In this document: piece after piece, positions 1-7,881 of the stretch
How the letters are laid out: every line of letters begins with the position of its first letter
Numbering within the stretch: the first letter of the stretch is position 1
Source of the DNA: JANQPX01 sp965204405
Lineage (GTDB): Bacteria > Pseudomonadota > Alphaproteobacteria > Geminicoccales > Geminicoccaceae
Direction: 5' to 3'
Assembly: GCA_965204405.1 (NCBI GenBank)
Contig: CBDBEN010000005.1
Coordinates: forward strand, 2,542,001 to 2,606,000
Length of the DNA: 64,000 nt
Made by a program: the position numbers and the translations under genes
Notes under the pieces: model-generated
Seen by the model: the letters and a program-made list of their open reading frames with translations, nothing else
What the model was told of the DNA's origin: nothing
The model's database searches: none

Positions 1-411
1 GAAACCGGCAAACTCGAAAGCCGGCGCCACCACACAGCTCACCAGAGTCCACCGTCCCAGGGTCTCGGCAGTCTGCCAGCAATGTCCGGGGACAATGAGA
101 TGAGCATGCTGTCCGTTGGGAAGATCCGGTCCCAGATAGCGAGCCTCGGCATCATGGCCATCGACGGACAATGTAAGAGCCAGGGGATCACCGGCGACAA
201 AATGCCAGATCTCAGTCGCATCCACCCGATGCCAGGCTGAGACCTCGCCCGCTTGCAGCAGAAAATGAATACAGGTGACGGCCCCCCTCGAGCCATTCTG
301 AGGTGCATCGCGAAAGGTCTCGACGTAGTGCCCGCCCTCGGGATGGGGCAACATGGCAAAGTGATCGATAATCCAGGAAGGGGTCATATCGGGTCCATGA
401 CCAGTACTCAT
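1..411 (-). CDS. DUF985 (cupin_5) family protein, C-terminus cut by window edge
   Basis: The reverse strand from ATG at 411 stays open for 137 codons to the window edge. The translation reads as a DUF985/cupin_5 protein: an N-terminal HPEGGHYVETFRD segment, then SRGAVTCIHFLL, then WHRVDATEIWHF (the usual cupin histidine/glutamate region), LGPDLPNGQ, and PGHCWQTA. Family members are small single-domain cupins of about 140-170 residues, so nearly the whole protein is present and only the last residues are missing. No substrate is established for the family. A second in-frame ATG at 387 is an alternative start. The gene is divergent from the adenylate cyclase gene, with about 50 bp between the likely starts, so the two probably share a promoter region. 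Confidence 0.85.
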   Translation of the reverse strand, partial: MSTGHGPDMTPSWIIDHFAMLPHPEGGHYVETFRDAPQNGSRGAVTCIHFLLQAGEVSAWHRVDATEIWHFVAGDPLALTLSVDGHDAEARYLGPDLPNGQHAHLIVPGHCWQTAETLGRWTLVSCVVAPAFEFAGF

Positions 412-463
412 GGCATCCGGTACCCTTCTGGTCTATGCTCTTTCTCTTTCGGCATTATCAGCA

Positions 464-1645
464 ATGAAACCATCATCGACCCTATCACCCGAACTCGCCG
501 CCGTCGTCACCTGGCTGACCGAAGGTGCTCGTCCTGCCGCTCAACCAGAGGACGTTGTCCAGGGGCTATGTAGTCAGCTTATCTCCGCAGGTCTAGCCAT
601 CGACCGCTGCGCCGCTTTTGTGACCACTCTTCATCCCAACATCATGGGTCGGCGATTTTTGTGGAATCGCGGACAAGACGTGGCCATAGGCGAAGCTGAC
701 TATCAGATCCAGGAAACCGATCTCTACCGCAAGAGCACGGCGGCCAAGGTTTTGGCCAGCGGCGAGACGATTCGCTGCCGCATCGGGAAAACCGGCGATC
801 AAGGCGAGTACAATATTGTCGAAGACCTGCGCGCCGAGGGTTTCACGGATTATGTCATCCAACCGCTGGACTTCCTGAACGGTGAAAACCATGCGATCAG
901 CTGGGCGACCAAGCGCCGGGGCGGCTTCACCGATGACGACCTGCGCGCGCTTGATGCCATCCGGGCGCCGCTTGCCCGTATTGCCGAGATCTATGCCCTG
1001 AGGCGCACGTCCATCACCCTTCTGGACACCTATCTCGGGCATCGTACAGGGCAGCGCATCATGGAGGGAAAGATCCGCCGCGGCGATCTGGAGCACATCA
1101 ACGCCGCAATCATGGTGGCCGACCTCCGTGGTTTCACTGCATTCAGCGATCATCGTTCCGGCACCGAGGTGATCGATTTCCTGAATGCCTATTACGATTG
1201 CATCGTTCCTTCGATTGAGAGATCAGGCGGCGAGGTTCTGAAATTCATCGGCGACGGCCTTATCGCCATCTTTCCGATCGAGCAGGATCAAGTGCGAGTT
1301 TGTAACGATGCCCTCGAAGCGGCAAGAATGGGACAGGAAAACCTCCGCCAGCAAGATGATTACCCTCTTCGTTGCGGCATGGCGCTCCATCTGGGCGAGG
1401 TCCTTTACGGCAATATCGGCGGTGCCAGCCGCCTCGACTTCACCACGATCGGGCCGGCGGTCAATCTCGCTGCCAGGCTCGAACCACTATCGCGCGATCT
1501 CGACAGGGCCATCCTTACCTCCGCAGCGTTCGCCGACCATTGCTCGGCCGAGCTGACATCACTCGGCGCGTTCAGCATTCGTGGCTTTACTGAGAAGGTC
1601 GAGATCTTCACCCCATCGGCTGCTGGACAAACTCCGCCCGATTGA
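464..1645 (+). CDS. Class III adenylate cyclase with N-terminal sensor-like region
   Basis: The protein converts ATP to cAMP. The C-terminal half is a class III cyclase homology domain. In numbering from Met 464 the metal-binding aspartates are about D220 (VADLRGF) and D264 (KFIGDG). The lysine before the second (about K260) and the Asp in DFTTIG (about D325) are the adenine-selecting type, and N334 and R338 in VNLAAR are the transition-state pair. All catalytic positions are therefore present. The first 200 residues have no membrane segments and resemble the GAF-like N-terminal part of rhizobial soluble cyclases. The frame is open from 410, but that start would overlap the divergent cupin start, so ATG 464 is preferred. 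No cAMP receptor gene is evident nearby apart from the FixK-type regulator. Confidence 0.88.
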   Translation: MKPSSTLSPELAAVVTWLTEGARPAAQPEDVVQGLCSQLISAGLAIDRCAAFVTTLHPNIMGRRFLWNRGQDVAIGEADYQIQETDLYRKSTAAKVLASGETIRCRIGKTGDQGEYNIVEDLRAEGFTDYVIQPLDFLNGENHAISWATKRRGGFTDDDLRALDAIRAPLARIAEIYALRRTSITLLDTYLGHRTGQRIMEGKIRRGDLEHINAAIMVADLRGFTAFSDHRSGTEVIDFLNAYYDCIVPSIERSGGEVLKFIGDGLIAIFPIEQDQVRVCNDALEAARMGQENLRQQDDYPLRCGMALHLGEVLYGNIGGASRLDFTTIGPAVNLAARLEPLSRDLDRAILTSAAFADHCSAELTSLGAFSIRGFTEKVEIFTPSAAGQTPPD

Positions 1646-1696
1646 TCGCCATAACTCCTTCGGCGGTCATTATCCCTTTCCAAGGAGATCAACGCG

Positions 1697-2152
1697 ATGT
1701 CGGATACCCAAAACACCAGAGGGCATTGTCTTTGTCATACGATTACATTCGAATTCTCCGCTGAACCGAATTGGACTTTGCACTGCCATTGCGAGAGCTA
1801 CCGGCGTGCTGCATCGTCACCGGTCGTCACATGGATTTCAGTGCCGCGCGCGTCTTTTCGGTTTACAAGCGGCAGTCCTCGGTATTTCCGTTCGTCGACC
1901 CAGGCCAAGCGGGCATTTTGCGGAGATTGCGGCTCGCCGTTGACTTATGAAAATGACCAGCTTCCCGATGAAGTCCACCTCTACGCCGCCTCACTGGCAG
2001 AGCCGCACAATGTCAGGCCGAGCCGTCATGTCTTCGTCGAGGAGCAACTGGATTGGTTCGAAGTGCATGACGATCTTCCCCGCTATGCCACAACCAGTCA
2101 AGGTGGCGCAAAGCCAATCCGGCATGGACCGAAGTCAGTGCAGGCAAACTGA
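1697..2152 (+). CDS. GFA-like (Mss4-fold) zinc protein with one Cys replaced by Tyr
   Basis: A 151-residue protein of the glutathione-dependent formaldehyde-activating enzyme/CENP-V family. The family cysteines appear as GHCLC near residue 11, HCHC near residue 30, and CGDCGSP near residue 75. In the middle motif the family consensus CxCxxCRR is here CHCESYRR, so the third cysteine of the second zinc site is Tyr. The family binds zinc through these cysteines, and the loss suggests an altered or absent second site. The start ATG has AAGGAGAT about nine bases upstream. It precedes the YciI-like and ECF sigma genes on the same strand, with a 155-bp gap to the next gene. The real substrate is unknown, because most family members do not act on formaldehyde. 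Confidence 0.82.
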   Translation: MSDTQNTRGHCLCHTITFEFSAEPNWTLHCHCESYRRAASSPVVTWISVPRASFRFTSGSPRYFRSSTQAKRAFCGDCGSPLTYENDQLPDEVHLYAASLAEPHNVRPSRHVFVEEQLDWFEVHDDLPRYATTSQGGAKPIRHGPKSVQAN

Positions 2153-2307
2153 GACGCAGCCGCTCAGGCTGTCCGACCCACATCCGGCGCCAGCGGCAGC
2201 GTGGGTGACGAAGGGCAGTGAATTTTCCAAAACTGCCATGATCCCTGTCGGGCTGGACCAAGCTCGAACGTCCTTGGTATCAGCTGCCATTTCCAAAGGA
2301 GTTTTCC

Positions 2308-2679
2308 ATGCATTATGCGATCTTGATCTACAGCACCGAGGGCTGGTTCGATCGGCTGCCCAGCGAAAAACAAGACGAGATCCTCCAAGGCCACCGCGAC
2401 CTACAGGCGGCTCTAAGCGAACGCGGCTCGTTCGCAACGGCCAAGCTTATGCCGACGAGCCATGCCGTGACCCTGAAACCGGCAGCCGACATGGGAGAAA
2501 AACCCCTGGTCATCGATGGCCCGTTTGCCGAAACCAAGGAACGCTTCCTCGGCTTTTACGTCGCTGATTTCGCCTCTCTCGACGAAGCGATCGCGCTTAC
2601 CGAAACGATCGCCTCGCCTTACGCCACGCTCGAGCTGCGACCGATTGCCTGGTCCGGCGGATGCCTCGGCGAGCTCTAG
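2308..2679 (+). CDS. YciI/DGPF-domain protein linked to ECF42 sigma factor
   Basis: A 123-residue YCII-related (dimeric alpha/beta barrel) protein. The hallmark DGPFAETKE motif is at about residues 70-78, preceded by MHYAILIYS at the N terminus. The start codon has AAGGAG at ideal spacing. DGPF proteins are the typical genomic partners of ECF42 sigma factors, and the next gene encodes such a sigma factor, so this is probably its co-transcribed partner or target. The biochemical function is not established. The predicted protein is cytoplasmic, with no signal peptide or membrane segment. Confidence 0.88.
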   Translation: MHYAILIYSTEGWFDRLPSEKQDEILQGHRDLQAALSERGSFATAKLMPTSHAVTLKPAADMGEKPLVIDGPFAETKERFLGFYVADFASLDEAIALTETIASPYATLELRPIAWSGGCLGEL

Positions 2680-2752
2680 TGGTCCGACCCTGGCGGAGTC
2701 TCAGCAAGGAAAGCGGCCAGGATCCGGTTGACGTTCGATTGGGCTTCGTGGC

Positions 2753-4000
2753 GTGACCGCGCATGCATGGTTCGAGGCAAGCTTCGCCGCTATCAGACCG
2801 AAGGCTCTTGCTGCCCTTACTCGGCAATTTAGAGATGTCGATCTTGCGGAGGAAGCGTTCGCCATCGCCTCCGTGCGGGCGCTCAAGGCCTGGCAGGAAA
2901 AAGGACTTCCCGACGATCCCTTCGCCTGGCTCCTCAAAGTGGGGCGGAATGCAGCCCTCGATATCCTGCGCAAGAACAGATGCGCGTCCGTTCTCCATGT
3001 CGAATTGGATATCCCGGTCGATGCCGAACAAAAACTGATTGAAGCGCTGGATCAGGACGGCTTGCGCGACGATGTCCTGCGTCTGCTATTCATCTGCTGT
3101 CATCCGGATCTGAGTAGGCAGGATCAATTGGCGCTCGCGCTCAAGATCGTTGCCGGCATGTCCGTGGATGAGATCGCCCGCGCCTTTCTGATCAAGCCGA
3201 AAACCATGGAGCAGCGGATCACGCGGGCCAAGCGCAGCATCGCCCAGGCGGACATTCCGTTCGAGCCCCCGGATCTCGCCGAGCGTGCGCGGCGTTTCAA
3301 AGCGGTGTCGCTGATGCTCTATCTTCTGTTCAACGAGGGATGGTCGGCAAGCTCGGGCGAGGTTCAGATCAAGACACCACTTTGCAATGAGGCCATTCGG
3401 TTGGCACGGCTGCTCCTGGATCTCTTCCCGGGTCTTAGTGAACTCATGGGCCTTTTGGCGTTGTTTTTGTTTCAACATTCGAGATGGAAGAGCCGATTGG
3501 ATCAAGCTGGTGATCTCGTCCCGCTGGAGCGGCAGGACCGGTCGAGCTGGGACGTCCTGATGATCAATGAAGCAAAAGCGCTGCTGCAAAAAGCCGGCCG
3601 CCACGGCCCTCCCGGACCCTATCAAATCCAGGCAGCGATTGCCGCCGTTCATGCCGAGGCGCGCCATGATGATGAAACGGATTGGCGGCGGATTGAGGGG
3701 CTTTATGAAGCGCTCTACGCGATCGAGCCGACCCCGGTCGTCCGCCTCAACCAGGCGGCAGCGCTTGCCAAGAACAGGGGACCTGATGCAGCGCTCGCAA
3801 TGATCGAGCTATTGGCACCTGATCTTCGGGCCTATCGATGGTATCATGCCGCGCGCGCCACGTTTCTTTTCGACCTTGGGAAGCTCGGGGAAGCCAAGGC
3901 CGCCTATCGGCACGCGCTGCATCTTGGACCGACCGGGCCCGAGAAACGCTTTCTGGCAGGGCGGATAAAGGCCTGCGAAAAGCAAGATGACCGCTCTTAG
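2753..4000 (+). CDS. ECF42-type RNA polymerase sigma factor with C-terminal extension
   Basis: A 415-residue protein starting at GTG 2753. The N-terminal part carries sigma region 2 (FRDVDLAEEAF, ALKAW, PFAWLLKVGRNAALDILR). Region 4 follows (LALALKIVAGMSVDEIARAFLIKPKTMEQRITRAK, described here as one stretch from about residue 120 to 155), then the DUF6596/TPR-like C-terminal domain of ECF42 (SLMLYLLFNEGW, NEAKALL, GPYQIQAAIAAVHAEA, PTPVVRLNQAAAL). ECF42 proteins have this long C-terminal extension in place of an anti-sigma factor, and they pair with DGPF proteins such as the gene immediately upstream. The gap to that gene is 73 bp. The ribosome site before GTG is weak. The inducing signal is unknown. 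Confidence 0.9.
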   Translation: MTAHAWFEASFAAIRPKALAALTRQFRDVDLAEEAFAIASVRALKAWQEKGLPDDPFAWLLKVGRNAALDILRKNRCASVLHVELDIPVDAEQKLIEALDQDGLRDDVLRLLFICCHPDLSRQDQLALALKIVAGMSVDEIARAFLIKPKTMEQRITRAKRSIAQADIPFEPPDLAERARRFKAVSLMLYLLFNEGWSASSGEVQIKTPLCNEAIRLARLLLDLFPGLSELMGLLALFLFQHSRWKSRLDQAGDLVPLERQDRSSWDVLMINEAKALLQKAGRHGPPGPYQIQAAIAAVHAEARHDDETDWRRIEGLYEALYAIEPTPVVRLNQAAALAKNRGPDAALAMIELLAPDLRAYRWYHAARATFLFDLGKLGEAKAAYRHALHLGPTGPEKRFLAGRIKACEKQDDRS

Positions 4001-4079
4001 CGATGACATCCCGGTTAGAAGTTAGTCGAGGGTGGATAGGAACGGCACTAGCTCAATCCCATCGAGATCCCTCACTTGT

Positions 4080-4373
4080 TCAGTCCGGCTGCTTTTTTTG
4101 CTGTTCAGTCAGCCTAATGCCGGCGTGGTTTTCAAGGAAGTATTGAAGAACCAGCCGTAATTTTGCGGCATGAGCAAGATTGCCGTACGCTCTCGCTGTT
4201 TCGATGTCATCGGCGATCATGCGCGACAGGCGTCGATGGCCAAATGTGTCGATGCAGAGATAGTTGCTCATCTCACGCGTGATGATATCGGAAAGACCTT
4301 GCTGCCCAGCGATCGCCGCGAATTCATCCTCAGCCAACCTGCACAAATTAAGGCAATCGTCGATGCTCAGCAT
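4080..4373 (-). CDS. Conserved small hypothetical protein next to fixL
   Basis: A 97-residue helical protein beginning MLSIDDCLNLCRLAEDEF. It resembles small alphaproteobacterial proteins that start with a SIDDCLDL/TEDE-type helix and contain a SRMIADDIETA-like segment. No enzymatic motif, signal peptide or membrane segment is visible. It is divergent from fixL, and the perfect FixK-type box at 4462-4475 lies between the two starts, about 95 bases from this one. It could therefore be under FixK control. I do not recognise a function. Confidence 0.65.
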   Translation of the reverse strand: MLSIDDCLNLCRLAEDEFAAIAGQQGLSDIITREMSNYLCIDTFGHRRLSRMIADDIETARAYGNLAHAAKLRLVLQYFLENHAGIRLTEQQKKQPD

Positions 4374-4461
4374 GGCGGCTCAAATCTCTCGCATGTCGAA
4401 CATGTCTTGCCGAAATCTGCCAGTCATCACATCAGAAAAGCGTTGAAGAATGCTAATGTCG

Positions 4462-4475
4462 TTGATTCCGATCAA
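4462..4475. promoter_or_regulatory. Perfect FixK/FNR-type box upstream of fixL
   Basis: The sequence TTGATTCCGATCAA is a perfect 14-bp match to the FixK/FNR consensus TTGAT-N4-ATCAA. Its centre is about 94 bases before the fixL ATG and about 95 bases before the divergent hypothetical start. A class II promoter would therefore give leaders of roughly 50 bases either way. The FixK-type regulator encoded at 7143 is the obvious candidate to bind it. Confidence 0.75.
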
Positions 4476-4562
4476 AACACCATGGCTTTTGTGATACTGC
4501 TGGTTATTCGTTGCAGCCTTACAAAATTAACTGGCTCTGCATTTCTTGGATAACGGAACAAC

Positions 4563-5741
4563 ATGACAAAGAAGGCGAAGTCCGAATGCAGCTCGCAGCC
4601 CGTCGGGAAAGGTACGAGCTCGGGCGATCGCGATGCTTTGTTGCGCTCGATTATCGAGACGTCGCCTGATGGACTGATCACCATTGACGAAGACGGCTGC
4701 ATCCTCTCGTTCAACCCCGCGGCCGAAGCGATGTTCGGCTATTGGGCTGACGAAGTGATCGGCAGGAATGTCAGCTGCCTGATGCCGCCGCCCTATCAGG
4801 GTGAGCATGATGGTTATATCGAGCGCTATCTGGAAACGGGCGAGAAACGGATCATCGGCATCGGTCGGCATGTGGTTGCCAAGAAGAAGGATGGCGACAT
4901 CTTTCCGATCGATCTAGCCGTCGGCGAAGTCCAGCTGACCGGACGTCGGATGTTTGCCGGGTTCATTCGCGATGCCTCGGCACGCCATGCCGCCGAGCAG
5001 AGCATGAACGAGCTGCGGAGCGACCTCCTGCATGTCTCCCGCCTTTCGGAGATGGGCGAAATGGCTTCGGCTCTTGCCCATGAGCTGAACCAACCTCTTA
5101 CCGCCATCATCAACTATCTCGAAGCGTGTCGCCGCCTGTTGGAACGGGCTGATGAAGCTAGCGGGGATCAGACCGGCAGCTTGATGCAAAAGGCATCAGA
5201 TCAGGCTCATCGCGCTGGACAGATCATTCAGCAGCTTCGAAAGTTCGTCACGAAAGGCGAGACGGAACGCACGCGCGAACCAATCAATGCTGTGGTCAAA
5301 GAGGCAGCGGAACTGGCCATGGTGGGAGCCCGTCAACATGCCATCGGCACGACATTCGACATGAGCGAAGGCTTGCCGGATGTTTTTGTCGATCGGGTGC
5401 AGATCCAGCAGGTGATTGTGAACTTGGTGCGCAACGGCGTCGATGCCTTGGCCAATGCAGAACAGCGGAAACTGACCGTTCGCACAGGATCGAAGGATAG
5501 CTCCGCTGTACAGATCGATGTTATCGATTCTGGCTCAGGGTTGGCCAAGGAGGTCGTTGGACACCTATTCGAGCCTTTTGTGACGACAAAGCCGGGTGGC
5601 ATCGGGATCGGCCTTTCCATTTGCAAGACAATTGTCGATGACCATGGCGGCAAGATTTGGACGACAGCCAATCCTGATGGCGGTACGATTTTTCACGTCA
5701 GCCTGCCAACGGATCAAGCAGGCCGGAGTTTGGATGACTGA
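4563..5741 (+). CDS. fixL: Oxygen-sensing heme-PAS histidine kinase FixL
   Basis: A soluble 392-residue sensor kinase. A PAS domain covers about residues 27-140. Aligned with Bradyrhizobium FixL, H82 in EHDGYIERY corresponds to the heme-ligating His200, R88 to Arg206, and R102 in IGIGR to the distal-pocket Arg220, so it should bind heme and sense O2. The kinase core has the H-box SALAHELNQPLTA (phospho-His about 173), the N-box VNLVRNGVDAL, DSGSGL and GGIGIGLSICK. There are no membrane segments, as in Bradyrhizobium FixL and unlike Sinorhizobium FixL. The gene overlaps fixJ by 8 bp, so the two are translationally coupled. A FixK-type box sits upstream, pointing to feedback. Under low oxygen it would autophosphorylate and activate FixJ. 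Confidence 0.95.
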   Translation: MTKKAKSECSSQPVGKGTSSGDRDALLRSIIETSPDGLITIDEDGCILSFNPAAEAMFGYWADEVIGRNVSCLMPPPYQGEHDGYIERYLETGEKRIIGIGRHVVAKKKDGDIFPIDLAVGEVQLTGRRMFAGFIRDASARHAAEQSMNELRSDLLHVSRLSEMGEMASALAHELNQPLTAIINYLEACRRLLERADEASGDQTGSLMQKASDQAHRAGQIIQQLRKFVTKGETERTREPINAVVKEAAELAMVGARQHAIGTTFDMSEGLPDVFVDRVQIQQVIVNLVRNGVDALANAEQRKLTVRTGSKDSSAVQIDVIDSGSGLAKEVVGHLFEPFVTTKPGGIGIGLSICKTIVDDHGGKIWTTANPDGGTIFHVSLPTDQAGRSLDD

Positions 5742-6354
5742 ACGAAAGCTCATTTACATCGTCGATGATGACGAAGCGGTTCGCGACTCCCTTGAAGCGC
5801 TACTGCTCGCCGAAGGTTATGACGTTGACGGTTTCGATTCAGCGGAGACCTTCCTGACTCGTGGCGACCCGGCCTTTGCGTCCTGCTGCCTTTTAGATGT
5901 ACGCATGCCTGGCAAAGACGGCCTGACCCTACTCAGTGAATTAGCTGAGAAGGCGATTGCGATACCGGTGATCGTGATCACCGGCCATGGTGATGTGCCT
6001 ATGGCCGTGAAAGCCATGAAGCTTGGCGCTGTCGACTTTGTGGAGAAGCCTTTCGATGCGCGCGTTCTGCTGGCCGCAATCCGCACGGCTCTCCGATCAG
6101 TATCCAGAGATACAACGATAACAGTCGATCCTGGTCTCACCAAGAGAGTCGAGAGGCTGACTCCACGCGAGCGAGATGTGATGGAACATCTGGTTGTCGG
6201 CCTCTCCAACAAGGAAGTCGGCCTCGAACTCGGCATTAGTCCCCGGACTGTCGAGATTCACCGCGCCCGGCTCATGGAAAAAATGATGGCCGGCAATCTG
6301 GCGGAGCTCGTACGCATGGCCATGTCGGCCGGCATCGAACCTGTCACTAAGTAA
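5734..6354 (+). CDS. fixJ: Response regulator FixJ
   Basis: A 206-residue two-domain regulator. The receiver holds the acidic pocket VDDD at residues 10-13, phospho-acceptor D55 in CCLLDVRMPG, the Thr in VITGHGDVPMAV and Lys in VEKPFD. A LuxR-type helix-turn-helix follows from about residue 140 (LTPRERDVMEHLVVGLSNKEVG, given here only as its position and first residues LTPRERDVM; then SPRTVEIHRARLMEKM). The start ATG lies inside the end of fixL. It is the partner of FixL and should activate fixK, the next-but-one gene on the strand, at low oxygen. Confidence 0.95.
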   Translation: MTERKLIYIVDDDEAVRDSLEALLLAEGYDVDGFDSAETFLTRGDPAFASCCLLDVRMPGKDGLTLLSELAEKAIAIPVIVITGHGDVPMAVKAMKLGAVDFVEKPFDARVLLAAIRTALRSVSRDTTITVDPGLTKRVERLTPRERDVMEHLVVGLSNKEVGLELGISPRTVEIHRARLMEKMMAGNLAELVRMAMSAGIEPVTK

Positions 6355-6479
6355 TTTTACTTAGGTAGTCACGCCAATACCGATGTCGCGTTAACGGCGC
6401 TATCGTCGGTGTTAATGTCGGACATTCCACAATCATAAGAAGCTTATGTTTTACCCGCCCCATCAGGTCAGCGATTGCT

Positions 6480-6845
6480 ATGCCAACAGTATTTGTCATT
6501 GATCATGATGCGGCGGTGCGGGATGCGCTTTCGATTTCCCTGCACTTGCGAGGGTATCAGGTTCTCTCGTTTGACAGAGCGGATGGTTTCCTGAAGTCAC
6601 TGCCACTCGAGCGGAAAGGATGCCTTTTGGTCGAACTCGATCTGGAAGATATGAAAGGGACCGATCTGGTCGCACATTTGACGGCCCAGCGCATCGAACT
6701 GCCGACGATCATCATGAGCGCACGCCTGCACAAGCCAGCATTCGTCGATCCTTTGCCTGAAGGCATCGTCGGTTTTCTGCAAAAGCCATTCGGCCAGGAC
6801 GAAGTCTTGAAAAAGCTTCGATTGGCTATCAGTCATCTGGGCTAA
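6480..6845 (+). CDS. Stand-alone receiver-like protein with Glu at the phospho site
   Basis: A 121-residue single receiver domain with no output domain. The fold is recognisable from VFVIDHDAAVRDAL at the start, a FixJ-like spacing throughout, IIMSAR, and GFLQKPFG at about residue 100. The pocket is altered: the second acidic residue is His9, and the phospho-acceptor position in CLLVELDLEDMKG is Glu52, not Asp. The conserved Ser80 and Lys102 remain. It therefore probably cannot be phosphorylated in the normal way, and it could act as a constitutive mimic or a sequestering partner. It lies between fixJ and fixK, 125 bp after fixJ, which suggests a role in tuning that circuit, as the FixT-like regulators do by other means. 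This role is inferred only from position. Confidence 0.82.
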   Translation: MPTVFVIDHDAAVRDALSISLHLRGYQVLSFDRADGFLKSLPLERKGCLLVELDLEDMKGTDLVAHLTAQRIELPTIIMSARLHKPAFVDPLPEGIVGFLQKPFGQDEVLKKLRLAISHLG

Positions 6846-7057
6846 ATGCATTATCTCAGAGAGGCTGGTTCAAGTATCGGCTTTTCCCAACCCCGGCACA
6901 TCACACTCGCTCGCCCAGCTATCCAATATGGCCGGTGTCCCGTAGGGCGCCGGGCAGGAAGTGGGATGGAGCACGCCTAAACCTTGGGGAGGCGTAATTA
7001 CTCAAAAAGAGCTGTCTCTGCAGGCTGACATAAGGAACGATACCTAGGGAGATGCTC

Positions 7058-7065
7058 TTACGTAG
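7058..7065. promoter_or_regulatory. Candidate FixJ-binding site upstream of fixK
   Basis: TTACGTAG matches seven of eight positions of the GTAMGTAG core described for FixJ targets. It lies 78 bases before the preferred fixK start, where an activator site for the fixK promoter would be expected. The motif is short, so chance occurrence is possible. The 297 bases between the receiver gene and fixK hold no other gene that I can support. Confidence 0.35.
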
Positions 7066-7142
7066 TTATCCGAATTTACCCCTTGATTTCATGATCATAC
7101 CTTAATGGCATGAGGTGCGAAATAATGGTGGGGAGAATGGGA

Positions 7143-7820
7143 ATGGCAACGTCATTTGCATTTCGAGAAGGTCATTTGGCCGGGACCGAGAAGTCCCCAC
7201 TGGGCTTGCCGGAAGAGGCAGGGTTCGGGGTCACGATCACCGTGGATGCCGGCAAGACCGTCGTCATTGAAGGCGATCCGATCGATCACTATTTTCGCAT
7301 TGTCTCCGGCAGCTTGCGCTGTTTCAAGGCAGTGGTGGACGGCCGCCGTCAGATTATCGACTTTCTGGGCCCCAACGACGGCTTTGGACTGACCGGCCTT
7401 GCCGATTACGCCTATAGCGTCGAGGCGATCACGGACGTCATCATGATCCGTTACCCAAGACAACGGCTGGAAGCGGCGATCAAGGATGAGCCAGATCTCG
7501 GGCGCCAGCTTTTTCGCCTGGCCTGCTCAGAATTGGACCAGGCGCAGCGCCAGATGCTGTTGCTCGGAAGAAAAAGCGCCGAAGAACGGCTCGCTTCCTT
7601 TCTGCTGGACTTGGCCGAGCGCCAGAGAAACGTCAGCCTTCAGCTCGCCATGTCGCGCCAGGATATTGCCGATCATCTAGGCCTGACTATCGAGACGGTC
7701 AGCCGGATCTTCACCCGCTTCAAGCGTGCCGGCCTGATCGACCTACCAGATCGTCATGCCGTCATCCTGACAGATCGGCATCAGCTCGAAGCCATGGCGG
7801 ACGGGAGCCTCACCGCCTGA
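7143..7820 (+). CDS. fixK: FixK-type CRP/FNR family transcriptional regulator
   Basis: About 225 residues. An N-terminal cyclic-nucleotide-binding-fold domain (TVVIEGDPIDHYFRIVSG, described from about residue 35) is followed by a dimerisation helix and a helix-turn-helix, LAMSRQDIADHLGL-TIETVSRIF. The recognition helix has E-x-x-S-R, the FNR/FixK pattern that reads TTGA half sites. There is no N-terminal cysteine cluster, so it is FixK-like and not an iron-sulfur FNR/FnrN. Of three ATGs (7110, 7137, 7143) the last is best spaced from GGGGAGA. It should be switched on by FixJ and in turn activate the cco operon and fixL through the two perfect boxes found here. It converges with ccoS. Confidence 0.9.
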   Translation: MATSFAFREGHLAGTEKSPLGLPEEAGFGVTITVDAGKTVVIEGDPIDHYFRIVSGSLRCFKAVVDGRRQIIDFLGPNDGFGLTGLADYAYSVEAITDVIMIRYPRQRLEAAIKDEPDLGRQLFRLACSELDQAQRQMLLLGRKSAEERLASFLLDLAERQRNVSLQLAMSRQDIADHLGLTIETVSRIFTRFKRAGLIDLPDRHAVILTDRHQLEAMADGSLTA

Positions 7821-7881
7821 GGTCGACTCTTCAAGAACTTGGCCGATGCCGTGTCCCGTTCATGGACGCTGCATATTTTTC

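Noticed and set aside
410..463. Upstream start of the adenylate cyclase at ATG 410
   Set aside because: It would overlap the start codon of the divergent cupin gene and leave no promoter space. The added residues do not look like part of the domain.
7083..7098. TTGATTTCATGATCAT upstream of fixK as an autoregulatory FixK box
   Set aside because: Eight bases separate TTGA and TCA, and the last base mismatches, so the site does not fit the consensus.
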